Source: Actinomortierella ambigua (taxonomy: Eukaryota > Mortierellomycota > Mortierellomycetes > Mortierellales > Mortierellaceae). Taken from it: 54,101 nucleotides of DNA. The stretch lies in contig JAAAJB010000203.1 of NCBI GenBank assembly GCA_016098155.1, positions 1 to 54,101 of the forward strand, given 5' to 3'. A program made the position numbers and the translations under genes. A model generated the notes under the pieces. The model saw only the letters and a program-made list of their open reading frames with translations. It was not told the DNA's origin and did not search any database. Shown piece by piece: positions 31,339-42,743 of the stretch (position 1 is the stretch's first letter; each line of letters begins with the position of its first letter).

Positions 31339-33737
31339 TTAAATGGCCGTTTTGAGATGGAATGACTTGAGGCGCGTGACCTGATCATACCCAAACTTTG
31401 ACAACGTACATCCGCGTCCCGAGTCCTTGACGCCGACCCAGGCCAGGGCCGGGTCCAAAAAGTCGCAACGGTTCATGAACCAAGTGCCAGTCTCGACCTG
31501 GTCGCCGATCCGGACGGCAGCCTCGACATCCTTGGTCCAGATCGACGCCGACAGTCCAAAGTCCGAGTCGTTCATCAGCTGGATCGCCTCCTCGTCCGAC
31601 GCGACCTTCATGATCCCAATCACGGGCCCAAACGACTCTTCGTGCATCACCCGCATCTTGTGCGTCACATTCGTCAGCACTTGTGGCGCCATGTAGGGCG
31701 TGCCCTTCTTGTCTGCTGCAAACTGCATTGCATCGATGTGTGCTACAGCGCCCTGAGCGACTATTTTGGAGGGGGAAAGTTAATTCAAAAAAAAAATCGA
31801 TCAATTAGGTCTTTCAAAAAGAAACACCCCCCCTCCCTTCAACAAAGATAAAAAGACAAATCCCTAACTTACTGGCGTCATTGATCTGATCGCGCACAAA
31901 GTCGGCGGCCTTGGCCTTGACCATAGGACCCAGGGTGGTTTCGGGGTCCAAAGGATTGCCGAGAACGTACTTCTTGGTCAGGTCCACAAAGCCGTGGACA
32001 AAGGCGTCGTAGACATCCGCATGGACATAGATGCGCTCGATCGCACAGCAGCACTGACCACTGTTGAAGAACGAGCCATCCACTAGGTTCTCGATCGTGT
32101 ACGCGAGATCACAGTCCGCTCGGACATAGGCGGGGTCCTTGCCGCCGAGCTCCAGACCCGTGGCTGTGTTTGTTTGATTCGGTTGTGAGTTGATACAAGA
32201 ACCAGCATAAAGTGAAAGTATAGAGAGAGAGAGAGAGAGATGGGTTGGGTGTTTAGTAACGAGAAAAAAAAGCCAAGGGTTAAAAAAATAAGCAACGGAG
32301 CACAGAGAGCGCACTTACCAATAAACTTGCCGCTGGCAGCCTTCTGAATCTGGTGGCCGCCATCGACCGATCCTGTAAAGTTGACATACTTGACGACATC
32401 GTTCTTGATCAGGGCCTCGCAGTCAGCATGGGACATGTGCACACACTAACCACGGCGAACGTGTTTGACACACAGAAGAGTGGCAATTAATGACGGGTGC
32501 AAAGACATTCCTGGGATGCAACAACGAGCCATCGTGCGCTATCGGGGGATTTGTAAGATTTGACCCCTGGTCTCTTTTTTGGCTCCGTGGGTATGCAAGA
32601 ACGCGTGAATGCTGCGAATGTGAACACAACACGACCGGCCAAGTGAAGGACTGGGTCAACCTTATTCACTTCGTCGCTACACTTGACACTTGGGCAGAGT
32701 GACAACAAAATGAGAGCGACAAGAGTCGCGATAGGAGAGGAATTGTACTCTCTCTCTCTCTCTTTTTTTTCGTGTTTGCCTGACAAAGAGTTCATCCTCG
32801 GGCACAACACAACACAACATCTAACCACCTGACAGTGTTCCCCCCTCCTTTCTCGTTCTCTTTTTGCTGAAGGTTTACCTGAAAGACGCCCTCTGGCAGA
32901 CCAGCCTCTTTCCAGGCCTGAGCGAACCTTTCACCGCAGAGTGGTGTCTGGGACGAGTGTTTCAGGATGACCGAGTTGCCAGCCAGGATCGACGGCAGCA
33001 CGCCATTAAGCGAGGACAGGTAAGGGTAGTTCCAGGCTATTAGAGAGAGAGAGAGAGAGAGAGAGAGGAACAGTTTAGTGGATCAGGGCATTTTGTACTA
33101 CTCCCTTTTTCAACTCGCACAATTTTTTTCCCACCCTCGACCACTTCCTCCCTCTCTCTCCCTCTTCCATTGTGGTTGAAAACACACACACATACACACA
33201 CGCACACAGATCGCACAGTTGTTCCACGGGAGGAGGGTGGGGGGGGAGGGTCACCATTCTTTCTCCATTCTCCCTTCCCAAAAAAAAAACAAAAAAAAAA
33301 AAACAAAAAAAAAACTCACGAGCAACGATCAGAACAACGCCCAAAGGCTCCTTGCGGATAAAGCGTTTGAACCCGGGGCCGATACTCGCAGCGCCCTCGG
33401 GGATCTCGACGTCCTTGAGGGTCTCCTCCGCAACATCGAGCATGTACTGGCCCCGGCTCATCGTGCCGCTGATCTCGCCGGGCGTGTAGCGGATCGGACG
33501 GCCCATCTGATAGGTGAGCTCCTTTGCGAGCTCGTCCTTGCGCGCACCAAGCGCCTCGAGGAACCGACGCCCAATCTCGACACGCTTGCTCACGGCCGAC
33601 CGCGACCAGGTCTTGAAGGCGGCCTGGGCGAGCTCGGCCGCCGCCTGTACCTCGTCTGTGGTCGAGAGAGGGATCGTCTTGTACTCGGTCGAGTCGACGG
33701 GGGTGATGACTGTCAGCGATTGGCGGTTAGGTGACAT
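31339..33737 (-). CDS. Aldehyde dehydrogenase (NAD(P)-dependent)
   Basis: Aldehyde dehydrogenase superfamily enzyme of 471 residues, oxidising an aldehyde to its acid with NAD(P). Five exons: 33737-33320, 33036-32879, 32445-32319, 32163-31873 and 31760-31339; all GT-AG and in phase. The joins restore LGVVLIVAPWNYPY, GVFQCVHMSH and LELGGKDP. Visible: the Rossmann-fold cofactor region, FTGSVDGG, the general base Glu (about 239) in LELGGK, and the catalytic Cys in FNSGQCC (about 273). The C-terminal part has EESFGPVIGIMKV and the pattern MNRCDFLDPALAWVGVKDSG, which sets a fungal and bacterial ALDH subgroup apart from succinate-semialdehyde enzymes; substrate is not known. No targeting signal is evident at either end. 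Intron 1 has a GA/CT microsatellite just before its acceptor. Confidence 0.93.
33041..33066. repeat. GA microsatellite at an ALDH 3' splice site
   Basis: About 13 GA units end within a few bases of the exon 2 acceptor of the aldehyde dehydrogenase gene. On the coding strand it reads as CT repeats leading into TAATAG, so it forms the polypyrimidine tract of intron 1. Confidence 0.9.
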
Positions 33738-35051
33738 TGTTAAAAAAAAAGAAAAGAGTGCTGGGAAGTTGTTGTGACGGGAGATGGAAGAAGAAGAAAA
33801 AGATAGGAGAGTGTGTTGAGAAAGGGGGATGGCGAAGAGGAGAAGGAGGAGAGAAGAAAAAAAAAGAGAGAGAGTAAAAATGCAGATGGTACACTTACGA
33901 CTGTATATATCATTATGATCGAGAGAGATAGGGGGCGCGTGACATTATGGGAGGACTGTGCAGCTGGAGCTTCTCGTCATATTATTTAGAGGGGGGCACA
34001 CACGCGCCTGTAAGGTAACCTTATTGCCAAATAGTGGGGCCGGTTTGGGCGCATGCATTTTTATAGAACCAAAATCTATATAAATAAGTAGAAAATATGA
34101 GATCGGGGTGCATTGTCGTTTGCGTAGTCCGTATGTAGTGCATCAAGTTATACACTGATACTCGCAAAAGACATCAGAGCTCGCTTGCATCCGCTTCCTA
34201 CTCTTGTACCTAGGTTCTGTCCAAATGCCTGGGCCAGGTGTATGTGGTCAACTGACTTGGAATAGCTCGCTTCATATTACTCCATCTCGATCCAGCATCA
34301 ACCCCTTAGTCGCCTCCAATACGAGACGCTCGTTCTCCTGAGCGGATCGCCATCCACCATATTGCGGGGTCTAGGCAAATTAGAGAACGCTTGACGGCTA
34401 TAGTTTCGCCTCCACAGCGATGGCAACGACAGGATGTGCAGTATTCGTCTACTTGGAACACCTTGACGTTGTCATCGAGCGCCTATTGAGGAAGAAAAGT
34501 CTGTCAGAAGGAGGAAGGATACTTGGGGTCACATCCTGCGTCTGTTCATTGGTTTTCTGTGGCCGTACCATGTGCTTCTGTGTGGCAGAACCAGGTATGG
34601 ACGATAATGAATGTTCTGACGATCCGTACTGCGGCGGGCGGACAATGCGAGCCTTGTAAACATTGGCACTCGTGTGGAAGTGCCGACTGCGCTTGTCCTT
34701 GGAGGTAGAGAGAAAAAAAAAAGGTACAGACAGTCCAAACTGATGGCGCTCTGTGGTGTGCGCCACCTGTTACAAACGCCTTTATCGGGAGGAGCTGGCT
34801 CGGTGCTTGGTGCCTGCTGATCAGCAATTCAAGCCAAGAGCAAGAGCGTTAGGTGGAGGAATATTGAGAGCGTGGCATATGGTAGGCCTGAAAGAACCTA
34901 TAATAGTACATACCTTCTCTTGGATCCTATGGTGCTACTTTCGTCCCTTGTTTCCTCTTGAGGGCTGGACGATTGGCTTCAATCCGCTGACTCTCTTTAG
35001 AGCGATGAAGGCCTACCAAAAGACAGGAGCTTGATGGCACGATGCCTGAAC
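33738..35051. other. Gene-poor spacer with possible relic reading frames
   Basis: The first 150 bases (GA-rich) are probably the aldehyde dehydrogenase promoter. From about 34400 to 35034 there are fragmentary frames. The plus-strand ones include a Cys-rich stretch (GGQCEPCKHWHSCGSADCAC at about 34642-34701, then VCATCYKRLYREELARC at about 34756-34806), interrupted by a stop and an A-run. They could be a broken zinc-binding domain. I cannot name a family. Confidence 0.35.
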
Positions 35052-36160
35052 TCATTTTCGCTTGATCTGAAGATGAGAAATTGCCTCAAACAAGATGGTG
35101 GATACCATACCCACTTCGTCAATGAAAAAGACTGGTGACAGTCCTGCCCCACGAACTGCGTCAAGTTTCATTTTGACGGTGACGGGGTTTGGCAAAGGTA
35201 ACGATGTCGAACCGAAGGCTGTAGTGATTTCAAAACCATCTGTGGATAGCTTGACCGCCGATGTTGTTTGCTGCTGCACCAGTAGGCGCTAGACGGATAG
35301 GCTCGTACCTATGTTGGAGAGCATGCTGCACCAGATGGCGGAGGAGGACAGACTTACCGGTTCCAGCTGCACCAGTCAAGTGCCGCGTGTACGACTTATC
35401 GGCAGAGGAAGCCTCGGCAGGCGGACGACGTTCAGAAATAGAGCTAGAGCGTGAGCTTCCTTCAGGCAGTATCTTCTTGAAGGTCGTCCTCAGGCGCTTC
35501 ATCGCTGATCCGAACTGTGCCATCATGCTGGTGATTTGTTGATGTTGAAGGCTATCAGATTGTTGGAGAGTCAGACAATGAAGACGGTGCGTCGACGACC
35601 AGAACCTCCTCAAGATCGAGAAATACTCGCGCTGACGCCGAAAAGTCAGGGACAGTGACTGGCTCGCCCTTGCAGGTGTTATTGGCGACCTCTTCCTCGT
35701 ATGCGGCTAACAGAGTCTTTGGCGAATAGACACCTTGGCAGCCCCATAACTCTCCAAAGAATCACCCAGTGTTCTTTTTTTTCGGTCCAAAACTACGAAC
35801 GTTGGGAGAGTAGCCATTCTGAGATACTACAGCGAGGACCTTCCATATGACGGAGTTGAGAACTGGGAGCTTCACCTCGTGCTGTGGGTTCTTCGTTGTG
35901 GGACGCTGAAGGTAAGGCCGATTCTTGTTCAGGGTCGAGAGAACCTCTTGTTGCGTGGGCCGCTTGTACTCTGACTGACGCTTGGGGTCTTGACGAGGAG
36001 GGATGAGGTTGTCGTAGACAGGGTGGTCCGAGTCTCCAGAGGCCGCAACAATGGAACTTATGCCACTTGCTTGCGCGCCTGGGAGGCCAACTGCGCGATG
36101 CAGAAGTCCGTTTCTCCAGTGCAGATCCTTATATTGGGATTGCGTGTGCACAGTCACCAT
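35052..36160 (-). pseudogene. PIF1-like helicase relic
   Basis: Minus-strand fragments of a PIF1-type superfamily 1 helicase. RHLTGAAGTGKSVLLRHL gives the Walker A motif, LAPTGAAANNIGGQAIHRW follows as the family's next motif, and VFFIDEVGMVST gives the DE-containing Walker B. The first two are in one frame (35230-35613) and the third in another (35052-35279); the change falls at a TTTT run near 35235, so a one-base indel probably broke the gene. The frame stops at 35052, soon after Walker B, and the rest of the helicase core is not seen. Upstream (35762-36160) a long frame with IPPRQDPKRQSEYKRPTQQE may be the N-terminal part. PIF1-like copies occur in Helitrons and as dispersed repeats in fungi; no replication-initiator domain or transposon ends are visible here. 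Confidence 0.6.
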
Positions 36161-36817
36161 CCACGTGCTTGAAGCTTCTCAGTCGAGAGCTGTCGCATGC
36201 CCTCACCCAGTCGAAAAGTCTTGCGCCATACCTCCAGGGCTTTGCCCAAAGACCTTGTGAAGACTGCGTATGGACGACTTTACAAGATCGGCCTATGAGG
36301 TGTGGGCGGTCAAGGTGCATCGTGCCTCGAGATCTGTGACGCGCCCTGCCAGACGGTCACGCTGCTGCTCAGAAACGATGGTCCGTAGACCTCGCGCAAA
36401 CCGCTTCTCTCCTAGACATTTGCACATTACTCAGTATGGGTTTCGCGGATATCCGACGGATGTTGCGAGAGCTGTACTGCAAGGGAACTCCGACATCCTA
36501 TAGCACACCGAGGGGTTACTGTAACCGCGCGAAGACAAGAATGGTTATAAAGTGTTTGAAGGTCGAAAAGGCGAGAAGAGATGTGAGATAGCTTATTTTC
36601 CTACCTATTCTATTTGATGCCCATGCTCCAAAAATGTCACATTCGTCGGGACTGACTCTGCGATGAGGTCCTTGCCAACTTCTTCTCGAGACGAGGCCTT
36701 AGCGTGAACCACACCCTACAACCCGCCCAGTGGCAAGACTATGCATTTTGCTCGACGATCCATAGCACTTCCATTGAAAAAAATTACACAAAAAATCTCT
36801 ATCTACTACGGCTACTG
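36161..36817. other. Spacer with no recognised gene
   Basis: About 650 bases between the helicase relic and the 3' end of the Trm4 gene. ORFs are short and in conflicting frames. I see nothing to support a gene. Confidence 0.5.
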
Positions 36818-39498
36818 CTACTCTGCGGCAGGAAGCTCAATATCCTCGCTCTCAGCCGCCGCCGGCGTCTCTGCAGGGGTGGCAGACGACGAGGCCTCGG
36901 AAGCCTGCTCTTCGCCCTCGGCCGGCTTCATTCTGCTCTCGAGCATATGAGGGGTATCGACATAATCCACACCAAGCCGCATGGCGAACGACCGCCGCTC
37001 CTGCTTGTTGAGCAGCATGTTGAAGCTCACCTGCGCCTTCCAAACTGGGAACACTGTCTTGCTCTTGACAAAGCCCGTGATCCCTTGTCCCTCCCAGCGA
37101 GTGTTGGCCTGGTCCTTGTTGGGTTCCTTCGAAGGGTCAAACTCAAAAATGCAGCATCCCGTCGGCAGCGCTGCCAGCTTCTCCTGCATAAACTCGGGGA
37201 ACTCGGTTGTCTTTGGGTACGATGACCGCAACAGCACCTTCACCGCATCCAACTGAACGGGGATCACACGAGCATCCGAGAAGAACGGGTAGGTCATGGT
37301 CAGACCCTCGGCATGGGCACGGAAGGGGCATGCCGCGGGCGCATTCGAGTCCTGGCGGACAAACACTCGCACGCCCGTGTTGACCACCTTGAGCTTGGAC
37401 ACCACGTCCGACTGGAGGATCGCCTTGACGGCCTTGCTGACGAAATAGATGGTCTTGTTCTTCTCGCCCTCGTTGCGGACAAGGAACCGATCCATGGGGA
37501 ACCGCTCCGTGTCGAGTCCGTAAAACTGGGACAGCTCGACAATGTCCGCATTCTCCTTGTCCAAAAACACATAGGGCTCCTCCTTCGTCGCTGCCTGGTT
37601 GAACTTTTCGGCCTTGCTGAACTTGGCCTTCTTGGGCGCCGCCTCCGCCGTCTCCGAGTCGGCATCGCCTGTCGGCGTGCTGGCCTCCAACTTGTGCTTG
37701 TCACCGGCAGCAACAGTAGTTTCTGCATCCTTCTCCTTCTCCTCCTCCTTCTTCTCAGACTCAGCATCGGCCTCCTCGGGCGTGTCGCCTACAGAGATGG
37801 GTCTAGGCGCCTCCTTAGGAGCGTTGTAAAGGCCAGTCTTCTTCATTACAGCAACAAAGAAGCCACCAGTGTTCTGCATGTGAGGGTAGATGCGCAAGCT
37901 ATCATCATCATTATCATCATCATGAAAGGAAAAAAAAAGATGGAGAATAAATAAATGGTTCAATATGCCCGCCTCAATATTCTTCAACCATCCATGCATA
38001 CACGCCAATAGACATAGTTATAGAACTTACCACCGCTCGAGATGCAAATCCGCGGCATTCTTGGGTGGCCACATACTCTCATAGTACTTGCCCTTGGCGT
38101 CCTTGGGCAGGTCCGCCTGCGTGTCGACCCGAACACCCTCCTTGGTGAACACTGTCCAGTGGCTCATACCGGGATTGCGGATGAGCTCGGGAAGCTCCTT
38201 GGAGACATCCACCAACTCGAGGGTGCCATTGGAGCGGTTGAGCAGCTCAGCAACGACAGCCTCGTTCTCCAATGGGTTGAGGGAGCAAGTCGAATAGACG
38301 ATGCGACCACCAATCTTGAGCATCTGCACACCACGCTGAAGAATGTTGACCTGTGTCTGGTGCAGTCCCATGGCGCCACCGAAGGTCCAGTTCTTCCAGA
38401 CAGTTGGGTTCTTGCGGACAGTGCCGTCACCGCTGCATGGGACATCGGCCAGGACACGATCAAACTGTAGCGATTTGGTTGTCTTGCCGTCGTCCTCCTC
38501 GCTGGTCTCCTCTGCGCCGTCATCACCGTCCTTTGCGATCCGCAGCCATGGCATCAAGGTAGCGTCGTGGTTGGTCACCATCAAGCAAGGGCTCTGCAGG
38601 CGCTTGGTCTGATGGATCAACATGTAGCTACGCTTGTTATCCGCATCGTTAGCGAGAATCAAACCCTCTAAAAATGACAACAAAAAATAGTTGATTAGAA
38701 GGAGGTTGTACGATTAGCTTGTCCGATCCTGCATTGAACCCTTCTTCCTCTTTCATCCACGTCCGTACCTGGCACCTCTCCAGGCTGATCCTCGGAGTGC
38801 ACCATCTCAATGAGCTGAGCGGTCTTGGAACCGGGGGCGGCGCACATATCCATGACCCAGTGCTTGGGCTTGACATCAAGCAGCAGCGGTGGGATCATGC
38901 TGACAGCCTCCTGACGAGAAATGTTGCCGACCTCGGTCTCGGCGACCAAGAACTTGTGGAACTTTGAGTACTCCTCGTTGCGGCGGAGGTTGCCGCGGGG
39001 CACGGCGAAATGCCAACCCAGGTCGTTGGGATACCAGGGCAGGGGACGAGGTGGCTCCACCTTGACGCCATCTACCTCGAGACCTGTCAAGTGGGGCACA
39101 AAGGCTTCCTTGACCGTGTCGCGGATCTCTTCGGCGTGACTACAACAATACGCACATCATAGTGATAGAACTGATCAGTTTAAAAATACAGTGATATCGT
39201 GCGGGTCGTCGTGTGTGTCGTCTGCTTCTCCTGGGTCCTATGAGTTGCTGTAGCTCTCACAACCAATCCTCATCGACGGTTTTTACCTGCGGCTACCAGT
39301 GATGCGGAAGGTGGTGGGCAGGGTCTGCTTGAGGTAGCCCCAGAAGGTGGGCCACTCCTCGTCCGAGACAAGGTTCTGAGCCTTGTAAAAAGTCTCCATG
39401 TTTTCGTTCTCGCGCACCACCTCCTCATACGAGGTTCTCTCGCTGGGTTCCTTCTTGTTGCGCTTGTCGTTACGCTTCTTGTTGAATCGACGACCCAT
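36818..39498 (-). CDS. TRM4: Trm4/NSUN2-type tRNA m5C methyltransferase
   Basis: Nuclear tRNA (cytosine-5) methyltransferase of 766 residues, using S-adenosylmethionine. Four exons: 39498-39287, 39139-38769, 38667-38031 and 37898-36818, in phase with GT-AG ends. The joins restore RSHAEEIRDTV, GEVPEGLILANDAD and LERCLRIYPHMQNTGGFFV. Visible: SAM-binding DMCAAPGSKT (about 168-177), DVPCSGDGTVRKNP with Cys272, and YSTCSLNPLENE with Cys322. In this family the TC cysteine attacks the base and the PC cysteine helps release. Exon 4 adds an acidic, Lys-rich linker (EEADAESEKKEEEKEKDAE) and a PUA-like C-terminal region. The N-terminus GRRFNKKRNDKRNKK is basic and could act as a nuclear signal. Length is close to Trm4 and NSUN2. 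Confidence 0.95.
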
Positions 39499-39770
39499 GA
39501 TGGCAAATGACCGCTGGTGGAATGAAAGGACGACAAAGTGAACTCACGCACGCTCGACTTTTTCACATCACTCGCACTCTTCGTGACTGTCTAACACAAA
39601 AACAACAACAGGGCATCGACAAAGAATAAAAAACTTTTCTTTTTTCGATCAAATTTTGTGCCTCAGATGTATGCAAAAGTTTTTATTTCACTGCTAGAAA
39701 AGTACAGAAAGTTGGGGATACAGAAAGCGAAAACAACAAAAATGAATAATGGGTCGTGTTTTATTCAGAT

Positions 39771-41154
39771 TTAGCGGGAAAGGCTGGCGAAGCCCTTGGT
39801 GACGGAGCGCTTGAGCTTGCGCTGGGCAAGAGTGTAGGTCTCCTTGTCGGCCTCCTCCAGGTTCAGGGCCTGCATGGCTTCGGCGAGGGACTCCTCAATG
39901 GCGTTGCGGTCACCACGCTTGATCTTCAGGGTGACGTTGGGCTCGTTGAGGGTGTTCTCGATCTGGTAGATGTACGACTCGAGCTCCTGGCGGGCCTGGA
40001 CGGCCTCGTTGGCCTTGGAGTCCTCCTCCTTGAACTTCTCAGAGTCCTTGATCATGCGCTCAATCTCGTCAGCGGACAGACGACCGACACCCTGCGAGAT
40101 GGTGATGTTAGCCTTGCGGCCAGTGGCCTTGTCCATGGCGGTGACCTTGAGGATACCGTTGGCATCAAGCTCGAATGTGCACTCGAGCTCGGGGGTGCCG
40201 CGGGGCATGGGGGCAATGCCGGAGAGCTCGAACTTGCCGAGCAAGTTGTTGTCGCGGGTCATGGGGCGCTCACCCTCAAAGACGGGGAAGACGACGGTGG
40301 TCTGGCCATCCTCGGTGGTGGTGAAGACCTTCTTCTTGATGGTGGGGATGGCAGTGTTGCGGGGAACGACAACGGCCATGATACCACCCTGCATCTCGAT
40401 ACCGAGCGACAGGGGGACAACATCCAGAAGGAGGAGATCCTGGGTCTTCTCGTTGCCAGCCTGGTTGGTCAGGACGGCAGCCTGGACGGCAGCACCGTAG
40501 GCGACAGCCTCATCGGGGTTGATGGACTTGTTCAGCTCCTTGCCGTCGAAGAACTCCTGGAGGAGAGACTGGACCTTGGGGATACGGGTGGAACCACCAA
40601 CCAGGACGATCTCATCGACATCCTTCTTGTTGAACTTGGCATCCTTGAGGACCTTGCCGACGGGGTCGATGGTCTTCTTGAAGTGGGTAGCGTTGAGCTC
40701 CTCGAACTTGGCACGGGTGATGTTGGCCTGGAAGTCAACACCCTCGAAGAGGGAGTCAACCTCGATCGAGGTCTGGGTCAGGGACGAGAGAGTGCGCTTG
40801 GCACGCTCGCAAGCAGTGCGGAGACGGCGCAGGGCACGGGCATCGCCAGAGAGGTCCTTCTTGTGCTTGCGCTTGAACTCCTCCTTGAAGTGCTCCAGGA
40901 GGGTCTGATCGAAATCCTCACCACCCAAGTGGGTGTCACCAGCGGTGGCCTTGACGGCGAAAACACCACCGGTGATGGAGAGGAGGGAGACATCGAAGGT
41001 ACCACCACCAAGATCGTAGATGAGGACGTTCTTCTCCTTGGCCTCCTTCGAGTCCAGACCGTAAGCAATAGCGGCAGCGGTGGGCTCGTTGATGATACGG
41101 AGGACATCGAGACCAGCGATGACACCAGCATCCTTGGTGGCGTTACGCTGAGCA

Positions 41155-41186
<32 letters not shown>

Positions 41187-42353
41187 CTTCTCAACCTTCT
41201 TGCCGAGCTTGGCCTCAGCAATCTCCTTCATCTTGACGAGGACCATGGCAGAGATCTCCTGGGGGGAGAAGGTCTTGGTCTCACCCTGGTACTGGACCTG
41301 GATGAAGGGCTGCGAGGCCTGGTCAACGACGGTGAAGGGCCAGTGGACCATATCCTTCTTGACCTCGGGGTCATCGAAGCGGCGACCGATCAGACGCTTA
41401 GCATCGAAAACGGTGTTGGCGGGGTTCATGGCAGCCTGGTTCTTGGCGGCATCACCAACGAGGCGCTCCTGCTCGGAGAAAGCGACATACGAGGGGGTGG
41501 TACGGTTACCCTGCTCGTTAGCGATGATCTCAACGCGCTCGTTCTCCCAAACGGCAACGCAAGAGTAGGTGGTACTATTAGCGGGGAATAAGGGACAAAT
41601 GACCGTTAGATTTCCAGAACTGTCTTATCGATAGCGACAGCAAAAAAAAAGGAGGGGTGATTTGGTTGTTTTGCAGAGAGAGAAGAGACCCAGCCTTGCT
41701 TTCCCCTGTTGTGTTGGCTAGCGTTGGTCCCTATCGCTCCATCGTCTGTGCACGCTGAATGGTGCCCGTCTTTGTGCTGGGTTGGGCGCCGATTTTTTTT
41801 TTTTTTTTTTTTTTTTTCTGGAAAGCCCCGAGCATGTTTTGTCGGAAGAGAAAAATTTTTGCACCTGGGTTCCCACTCCTCCGAGAGGGATGAGTCAATC
41901 TCCTGTTGCTTGCAACAGCCGTAGACGTCGTTGTTGTTGAAGGGCAGCTGGTTATGGATAGTATTGCCGCTCGAAGGGCGCCCTCTCTCTATCTATCTCT
42001 CTCTCTCCCTTTCCATGCGTTGGTGATACAGGGTATAGAGAGTTGAAGTTGGGTCCTTGGATTGTTGATGGTGTTGTGGTGGTGCGGCTGCCCTCTTATT
42101 CTGGAGGTGTGTTTTTGTGCTTTTGTTTTTGTTTTTGTTTTTTTTTTCTGGTGGGTGTTCTCTCACTCTCTCTCTCTCTTTCTCTACTCCACTTGGTATG
42201 GTGGGAGTGAAGGTCGAGCAATCCACAGCTCGAGTCTGGCAGCGATGGGTGAGGCCAGCGACAGACGGTGGGAGTGGCACTGATCTGGGGGTCTTGATCG
42301 GTGCGTACTTACCCAAGATCAATACCGATGGCGCCAGCGTAGGTCTCAGACAT
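39771..42353 (-). CDS. SSB1: Ssb-type ribosome-associated Hsp70
   Basis: Cytosolic Hsp70 of 614 residues, predicted to bind nascent chains at the ribosome. Two exons, 42353-42313 and 41574-39771; the join restores [18 protein letters not shown]. Visible: the three Hsp70 signatures ([36 protein letters not shown]) and [14 protein letters not shown]. Sequence choices such as [37 protein letters not shown] and the ending [12 protein letters not shown] match the fungal Ssb class rather than Ssa, and there is no EEVD tail. No signal peptide or HDEL. Nearly the whole coding exon is also open on the opposite strand (39756-41591), which I treat as a shadow. Codon use is strongly biased, as expected for a highly expressed gene. 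The gene symbol is by class; a paralogue could exist. Confidence 0.93.
41575..42312 (-). other. Long first intron (738 bp) of the Ssb gene
   Basis: Donor GG|GTAAGT after codon 14 and acceptor CTAATAG. It holds a long A/T homopolymer (about 41793-41818), CT/GA tracts (41983-42008, 42162-42183) and T-runs (42119-42147). Such an intron close to the start codon is often a site of expression control, but no specific element is recognised. Confidence 0.85.
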
Positions 42354-42743
42354 GATGGAATGGGATTGGGGTGAGGAAAAGGGAGGAAAAAACAATCAAC
42401 CCAAACAACCTTTTTGTTGTTTGGGGCGAAGGCAGCCAGATAAGCCACCCATGAGAATGGATGGAGCCCTTCTGTCTCTCTGTGTCTGTCACCCTGTTCT
42501 GTTCTGTCTGTTCTGCTTCTCTTCCCCCTGGCCCGAAGAAAACTCCGACCCTTATGATTTGTGACCACCACCACCCCCTTCCTCACCATATCCATCGTCG
42601 TCCGCCTCGCCATAAGGCTCGCCCCACCCAACACACTGTTTGCATCTGTTTGCACATCCAACAAGGTGAGAGGTATTTATTCAAAGTTCTAGTTACACTT
42701 GTTAGACCTACTCGCCCACGTTTCAGGCGACATGCCCTGCTGA

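Noticed and set aside
39756..41591. A 611-codon ORF antisense to the Ssb gene
   Set aside because: Long antisense ORFs opposite Hsp70 genes are a known by-product of their biased codon use. The translation is Leu/Gly/Val-rich with no domain, while the minus strand encodes a complete Hsp70.
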